NCBI GenBank assembly: GCA_031260745.1
Contig: JAISKY010000079.1
Span: forward strand, 1 to 9,553
Direction of reading: 5' to 3'
DNA length: 9,553 nucleotides
Source: Oscillospiraceae bacterium
GTDB lineage: Bacteria; Bacillota; Clostridia; Oscillospirales; Oscillospiraceae
Shown here: positions 5,982 through 9,553 of the stretch, piece after piece
How the letters are laid out: every line of letters starts with the position of its first letter
Position numbering within the stretch: position 1 is the first letter of the stretch
Notes under the pieces: model-generated
The model's input: the letters and a program-made list of their open reading frames with translations, nothing else
What the model was told of the DNA's origin: nothing
Databases searched by the model: none
Program-made: the position numbers and the translations under genes

Positions 5982-7811
5982 ATGAAACGCAAAATCACAT
6001 TAATTCTCGCGATAGCGATGGTCGTTTCTCTGTTCGCGGCGTGCGCGCCGACGAGCGGAACCGATTCGACCGCGCCTCCAAGCACCGCGCCTACACAAGC
6101 CGCGGCAACGCCGGGCTCCGACACGAGCGGCGGCGATACGCCGGATTCCTCCGGCGCTACTTTAAGTTACACGGAGCTTCCGCACGCCTCGGATACGCTC
6201 GCCGTTAATTCGGACGGCTCGCTGAAGTACGAAATCGGCTCGAACGGTTATCCGCTCGAATCCTACGAGTACGAACTTCCGTTATCCACCAGCGACGATA
6301 CGTTTACTCTGTCAAAAATTATTTTTGATATGAGCATAATTCCGGAATCGGGATTAGATACGATGTCGTTCCAGACGTTTATGCGTGAAACGACGGGCGT
6401 AAATATCCACTACCGTCCGACCGCGTTCGTTGACCTTTCGACCCAGTTCTCAATTGACCTTGCGGCCGACCAACTGGACGACATTATCCTTGACGGCGTA
6501 ACATACTACGGGCTTATGAGTCCGCTGAAATCGTTTGTCGATGATAAATACGCGGTTAACCTTGCGGAATACCGCGCGTATATGCCGGACTATATGTGGC
6601 AGATTCCGCGTCAGAACTACGACGTGGAATTGGAACAACAGATTTGGTATGACAATGAAACAATCATTGCGTTTTATTGCTTCACGGAGAATCCCGCGCC
6701 GAATATGGGATGGTGCGTACGCGCCGACTGGCTTGACCGTTTGGGCTTAAAAGTGTCTGACGTCGTAACATACGACCAGATTCACGATATGCTTAAACGC
6801 TTCCAGACCGAAATCGGAATCGCGAACCCGATGTACCTCGCGGCAACTCTTGAAGGTACGAACGGTACGTTCTTCGGCGGAATGAATACGGGTTTAGTCG
6901 TCGGACCTACGGCAATGCCGTATATCCGCGTTGAGAATAGCAAAGTAGTCTATACCGCTACTGAAGAAATTGACCATCAGGCAATGACATTGCTTGCGAC
7001 GTGGTTTGAAGAAAACCTCATCACCAAAAACTGGAACAGTACCGATACCGCGGCGATTGAGGCCGACCTTTATAAAGACGGCGTCGGCTACTATGTTATG
7101 GCTCCGAGTATGATTCATACGTTTAACGAGCAGGCAATCGACCCGAATACCCGTTGGGAGGCGTTACCGCTTAATAAACTTGCTCCAGATACCAAGTTCC
7201 AGTACGCCAGAGGAACCCGTTCGTGGGCGTTGGCGTTCTCAAACTGGTCAATTAACGCGAAAGCTAGCAATATTCCGCTGCTTGTCAGCTACGCTGATTG
7301 GTATTACAGCACAGAGGGCGGATTTACCTCCAGTTACGGTCAGGAAGGCGTCGCGTGGATTCCTGATGAAAACGGCAATCCTAAGATGACCGACGAGGCT
7401 CGTTACGACCCGACCGGACTATTTATGATTATGTTCGCGGGCGACCCGTTCTCCGATGTCGGGTTGCAGGACCAACTGCGTACGTTCCGTTATCCGGGCG
7501 GCGAGGAATATGTCAATATGCTGAAATCCTGGATTGTTCCGGATTATCCGTTCTTTGGCGGAATGGATTGGCCGAGCACCAACGCTAAAGGCACCGACGA
7601 ACAACAGGCGGAGGTCAGTAACCTAAGCGCGGACGTCGCGATGTACATAGGTGAGAACTTCGTGCAGTTCGTTGACGGTACTCGTCCGATGAGCGAGTGG
7701 AACACCTATATCGCGGGACTTGATGCGGTAGGATTCCCGCGCATTAAGCAGATAATGCAGGAAGTCTACGACAAGTTCATCGTGGAGAATCCCGAATACG
7801 CTCAAAGGTAG
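5982..7811 (+). CDS. LipO-like extracellular solute-binding lipoprotein (ABC importer)
   Basis: The product is 609 aa, starting with a lipoprotein signal peptide: MKRK, a hydrophobic core, and S-L-F-A-A-C with the lipidated cysteine at C21 (Phe at -3 is acceptable but not the commonest residue). A Ser/Thr/Pro/Ala-rich linker follows to about residue 60. The rest resembles large family 1 solute-binding proteins of the LipO/LplA type: aromatic-rich, with N-M-G-W-C-V-R-A-D-W-L-D-R-L-G-L and a C-terminal S-A-D-V-A-M-Y-I...F-V-x-G-T-R-P-M-S-E-W-x-x-Y, ending in Y-D-K-F. By family it would bind an oligosaccharide or modified sugar outside the membrane and pass it to LplB/YtcP-like permeases. No permease or ATPase lies in its unit, which closes with a strong terminator, so partners would be encoded elsewhere. 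The ribosome site is weak (GTGGGGT, 5967-5973, about 8-10 nt before the ATG). Confidence 0.85.
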   Translation: MKRKITLILAIAMVVSLFAACAPTSGTDSTAPPSTAPTQAAATPGSDTSGGDTPDSSGATLSYTELPHASDTLAVNSDGSLKYEIGSNGYPLESYEYELPLSTSDDTFTLSKIIFDMSIIPESGLDTMSFQTFMRETTGVNIHYRPTAFVDLSTQFSIDLAADQLDDIILDGVTYYGLMSPLKSFVDDKYAVNLAEYRAYMPDYMWQIPRQNYDVELEQQIWYDNETIIAFYCFTENPAPNMGWCVRADWLDRLGLKVSDVVTYDQIHDMLKRFQTEIGIANPMYLAATLEGTNGTFFGGMNTGLVVGPTAMPYIRVENSKVVYTATEEIDHQAMTLLATWFEENLITKNWNSTDTAAIEADLYKDGVGYYVMAPSMIHTFNEQAIDPNTRWEALPLNKLAPDTKFQYARGTRSWALAFSNWSINAKASNIPLLVSYADWYYSTEGGFTSSYGQEGVAWIPDENGNPKMTDEARYDPTGLFMIMFAGDPFSDVGLQDQLRTFRYPGGEEYVNMLKSWIVPDYPFFGGMDWPSTNAKGTDEQQAEVSNLSADVAMYIGENFVQFVDGTRPMSEWNTYIAGLDAVGFPRIKQIMQEVYDKFIVENPEYAQR

Positions 7812-7844
7812 GTTCGGCTACCTGACACTCAATTTGAGTTCAGG
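7806..7844 (+). other. Two overlapping 3' hairpins after the lipoprotein gene
   Basis: AGGTAG (7806-7811, including the stop codon) pairs with CTACCT (7818-7823). CCTGA-C-ACTCAA (7821-7832) pairs with TTGAGT-TCAGG (7834-7844) with one bulged C. The two stems share 7821-7823, so at full length they exclude each other. Neither has a T-run; they precede the terminator. Confidence 0.5.
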
Positions 7845-7845
7845 A

Positions 7846-7877
7846 AAAATGCGTTGCCCGTAAGGGCAACGCATTTT
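7846..7877 (+). terminator. Intrinsic terminator of the lipoprotein gene
   Basis: AAAATGCGTTGCCC (7846-7859) and GGGCAACGCATTTT (7864-7877) form a perfect 14-bp stem with a GTAA tetraloop. The T-tract is partly inside the stem and continues as ATGTTT. It separates the lipoprotein unit from the cysK operon. Confidence 0.9.
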
Positions 7878-7943
7878 ATGTTTAGCAAACAAATAGTATT
7901 GCCCTGAAATGGTTTTCGTATTTTCGTATTAATGTACCGCGGG

Positions 7944-8005
7944 AAAAATATTTTTTGAAAAAAAGTGAAAAACCTCTTGACAAAGGGTTATTGATGTGTT
8001 ATAAT
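7944..8005 (+). promoter_or_regulatory. Strong cysK promoter with upstream A/T element
   Basis: TTGACA (7977-7982), a 17-nt spacer, and TATAAT (8000-8005) preceded by TG-T (7997-7999) make a consensus, extended -10 promoter starting near 8012. The block at 7944-7972, with A5-T-A-T6 and two further A-tracts, resembles an UP element contacted by RNA polymerase alpha subunits, though the closest match lies about one helical turn upstream of the standard place. A tandem TTTTCGTA pair (7913-7928) lies further up and could be a regulator site. Confidence 0.85.
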
Positions 8006-8011
8006 TTCGAG

Positions 8012-8147
8012 CATATAAATCATACTTTACAGATATGTATTATATAAGATGTAACTTATGTTTTATTCAGTTATCCACCTGACCGTACAAACGGAGGGCG
8101 AGCCAACTTGCTTGCCCTCAATATGTTATATAAGGAGTGTGAAAACC
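8012..8147 (+). promoter_or_regulatory. cysK 5' leader with a 10-bp hairpin
   Basis: About 136 nt separate the predicted transcription start from the TTG start of cysK, long for this window. A 10-bp stem (GAGGGCGAGC 8094-8103 with GCTTGCCCTC 8110-8119, one G-U pair, 6-nt loop) ends 12 nt before the ribosome site AAGGAG (8132-8137). No T-box consensus sequence, S-box pattern or T-run after the stem was recognised, so any regulation would be of an unassigned type. An in-frame ATG at 8058 has no good ribosome site. Confidence 0.5.
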
Positions 8148-9080
8148 TTGATTGCTGACAATCTTACTCAACTAATCGGAAATACTCCGCTTTTTCGCCC
8201 CAATAATCTATTGAAAAAGCGTAAAATCACCGCCGATGTGCTATTGAAACTTGAGTACTTCAATCCGCTCGGAAGTGTCAAAGACCGAATCGGCTACGCG
8301 ATGATTAAGGACGCCGAGGACAACGGTCTAATCAAGTCTGACAGCGTTATTATCGAGCCTACGTCAGGCAACACCGGTATCGCTATCGCGTTTGTAGCCG
8401 CCGCTAAAGGCTATCGCGTGATTCTCACGATGCCTGAAACGATGTCGTTTGAACGCCGCAATCTGTTGAGAGCGCTTGGCGCGGAGCTTGTTCTCACTCC
8501 GGGCGTGGAGGGTATGCGCGGAGCTATTTCCAAGGCGGAAGCCTTGCAAAAGGAAATACCCAATTCCGTTATCCTTCAGCAGTTTTCTAACCCCGCTAAT
8601 CCAGCAATTCACAGAGCCACGACCGCGGTCGAAATCTGGCGCGACACCGGAGGTCTGGTAGACGTATTCATCGCGGGAGTAGGCACCGGAGGCACTCTTA
8701 CGGGCGTTGGCGAAGTTCTGAAAACGCTTAACCCCAACGTAAGCATAATCGCGGTGGAGCCGAAAAGCTCACCTGTGCTGTCAGGCGGTACGGCGGGTTC
8801 TCATATCATTCAGGGAATCGGAGCCGGATTCGTTCCGTCGGTGCTGAACCGCTCGCTTATTGACGAGGTCATCACCGTGGCAAACGAGGACGCGCTTGCA
8901 ATCGGACGCGAGCTTAGCAAATCGGAGGGTCTGGTCGTTGGTATAAGCTCCGGAGCGGCGGCCTGGGCGGCTTTTGAGGTCGCTAAACGCGCGGGAAACT
9001 CCGGCAAGCGTATTGTTACCGTTCTTCCCGATACGGGCGAACGCTATCTGTCAACCGCGTTGTTCGCGGAGGAGGTATAA
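8148..9080 (+). CDS. cysK: Cysteine synthase A (O-acetylserine sulfhydrylase)
   Basis: The product is 310 aa from the TTG at 8148, giving M-I-A-D-N-L-T-Q-L-I-G-N-T-P-L-F, the usual N-terminus of this enzyme; AAGGAG (8132-8137) sits 10 nt upstream. A start at ATG 8058 would add 30 atypical residues, and GTG 8139 lies against the ribosome site. Motifs: PLP lysine K45 in SVKDR, the substrate loop PTSGNTGI (71-78), the PLP-phosphate loop GVGTGGT (177-183), S-S-G-A-A (268-272), and the C-terminal LPDTGERYLST (293-303). It makes L-cysteine from O-acetylserine and sulfide in the cytoplasm. The length and motifs fit CysK better than cystathionine beta-synthase, which would carry extra domains. It is first in an operon with an ABC ATPase 1 nt downstream, linking cysteine synthesis to uptake of a sulfur source. 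Confidence 0.92.
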   Translation: MIADNLTQLIGNTPLFRPNNLLKKRKITADVLLKLEYFNPLGSVKDRIGYAMIKDAEDNGLIKSDSVIIEPTSGNTGIAIAFVAAAKGYRVILTMPETMSFERRNLLRALGAELVLTPGVEGMRGAISKAEALQKEIPNSVILQQFSNPANPAIHRATTAVEIWRDTGGLVDVFIAGVGTGGTLTGVGEVLKTLNPNVSIIAVEPKSSPVLSGGTAGSHIIQGIGAGFVPSVLNRSLIDEVITVANEDALAIGRELSKSEGLVVGISSGAAAWAAFEVAKRAGNSGKRIVTVLPDTGERYLSTALFAEEV

Positions 9081-9081
9081 T

Positions 9082-9553
9082 ATGCCGGCTAAAATTGAAA
9101 TTAACAACCTCAGCCGCTCGTTCAACAAAAAAGGCAGTAAGACCGAGAAGTTTTACGCCTTGCAGGGGTTCAATCTTTCCGTAAATCAGGGCGAGTTCGT
9201 TACAATTGTCGGACCGTCCGGGTGCGGAAAGTCCACTTTGCTTGATTTGCTTATCGGACTGGCAAAACCCGACGAAGGTCAGATTCTGATAGACGGCAAA
9301 CCCGTAAACGGACCCGCGCTTGACCGCGGAATAGTCTTGCAGGGTTATGCGCTGTTCCCGTGGCGCACGGTACGCGCCAACATTGAGTTCGGACTTGAGG
9401 TCAAAGGCATACCCAAGAAAGAACGCCACGAAATATCTGACAAGTATATTAAGCTCGTTGACCTTGTAGGATTTGAGAATCACTATCCGTATGAACTCTC
9501 CGGAGGAATGCAGCAGCGCGCGGCAATCGCGCGTATACTTGCCTATGACCCCG
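9082..9553 (+). CDS. ABC transporter ATPase, nitrate/sulfonate/taurine type, 5' part
   Basis: 157 residues are visible before the window ends. Walker A is GPSGCGKST (44-52), the Q-loop glutamine is Q87 in V-L-Q-G-Y-A-L-F-P-W-R, and the signature is LSGGM (139-143) followed by Q-Q-R-A-A-I-A-R; the Walker B is just entering as L-A-Y-D-P at the edge. The A-L-F-P-W-R-T-V segment and overall pattern fit the SsuB/TauB/NrtD group, which powers uptake of aliphatic sulfonates, taurine, nitrate or related anions. The ATG at 9082 follows the cysK TAA by 1 nt, with GGAGG (9071-9075) 6 nt upstream inside cysK, so the genes are probably translationally linked. Context favours a sulfur compound, but the permease and binding protein, presumably beyond the edge, would be needed to say which. 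Confidence 0.88.
   Translation, partial: MPAKIEINNLSRSFNKKGSKTEKFYALQGFNLSVNQGEFVTIVGPSGCGKSTLLDLLIGLAKPDEGQILIDGKPVNGPALDRGIVLQGYALFPWRTVRANIEFGLEVKGIPKKERHEISDKYIKLVDLVGFENHYPYELSGGMQQRAAIARILAYDP

Larger units (their letters stand above)
7812..8147 (+). other. Intergenic region between the lipoprotein gene and cysK
   Basis: This 336-bp stretch holds, in order, the 3' hairpins and terminator of the lipoprotein gene, a tandem pair of TTTTCGTA octamers (7913-7928), an A/T-rich block (7944-7972), the cysK promoter (7977-8005) and the cysK leader with its hairpin. In 7878-7912 I see nothing recognisable. Confidence 0.7.

Noticed and set aside
5699..8036. Shared 13-mer ACTTTACAGATAT at 5699-5711 and 8024-8036
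   Set aside because: A 13-base match is about what chance gives in a window this size, and the two sites sit differently relative to their promoters.
8094..8119. cysK leader hairpin as a T-box or transcription attenuator
   Set aside because: No T-box consensus sequence and no T-run after the stem; kept only as an unassigned leader structure.
8058..8147. N-terminal extension of CysK from ATG 8058
   Set aside because: The family N-terminus starts exactly at TTG 8148 with a well-placed AAGGAG, and ATG 8058 lacks a ribosome site. A coding leader in the same frame is not fully excluded, but it has no stop before cysK.
9016..9483. A 155-codon - strand frame over the ABC ATPase
   Set aside because: The + strand carries Walker A and the ABC signature in this stretch; the reverse product matches nothing I recognise.

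Overview
The window looks like part of an anaerobic, Gram-positive-type chromosome, most likely Clostridia (Bacillota). This rests on gene content and style: a split folate C1 set (FchA beside FolD), a clostridial-type class A PBP, a LipO-like lipoprotein, purine-rich Shine-Dalgarno sites and textbook TTGACA-17-TATAAT promoters. Base composition is balanced to GC-leaning in genes and AT-rich between them. No mobile element, CRISPR array, rRNA or tRNA was seen. The species cannot be named from this stretch.

Region 1 (1-2919, + strand) is a one-carbon/formate cluster: the 3' part of a methenyl-THF cyclohydrolase (FchA), FolD, a small eight-cysteine DUF2284-type protein, and a formate/nitrite channel (FNT family). 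It ends in a long hairpin terminator (2943-2980) that also serves the convergent gene. Two points stand out. FolD lacks the Lys and Gln normally needed for its cyclohydrolase reaction, so the separate FchA probably does that step. Both folD and the FNT gene have AT-rich heptamer repeats (TTTATAA family) between the upstream Shine-Dalgarno-like site and the start codon.

Region 2 (2991-5630, - strand) is a complete class A penicillin-binding protein, driven by a consensus promoter with a leader of only about 20 nt. A 351-bp divergent intergenic region (5631-5981) separates it from the next gene and contains nested palindromes over the downstream promoter.

Region 3 (5982-7811, + strand) is a LipO-like solute-binding lipoprotein with no permease beside it. 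It is followed by alternative hairpins and a perfect 14-bp-stem terminator.

Region 4 (7977 to the end, + strand) is a sulfur-assimilation operon. A strong promoter with an upstream A/T element drives a leader of about 136 nt, then cysK (start TTG at 8148), then, 1 nt after its stop, an ABC ATPase of the nitrate/sulfonate/taurine type that runs off the window. A likely reading is sulfonate (or similar) uptake feeding sulfide to cysteine synthesis.

I found no clearly new multi-gene system. The best leads are the repeat-bearing leaders, the FolD active-site change paired with FchA, the DUF2284 protein in a formate/folate operon, and the cysK leader.
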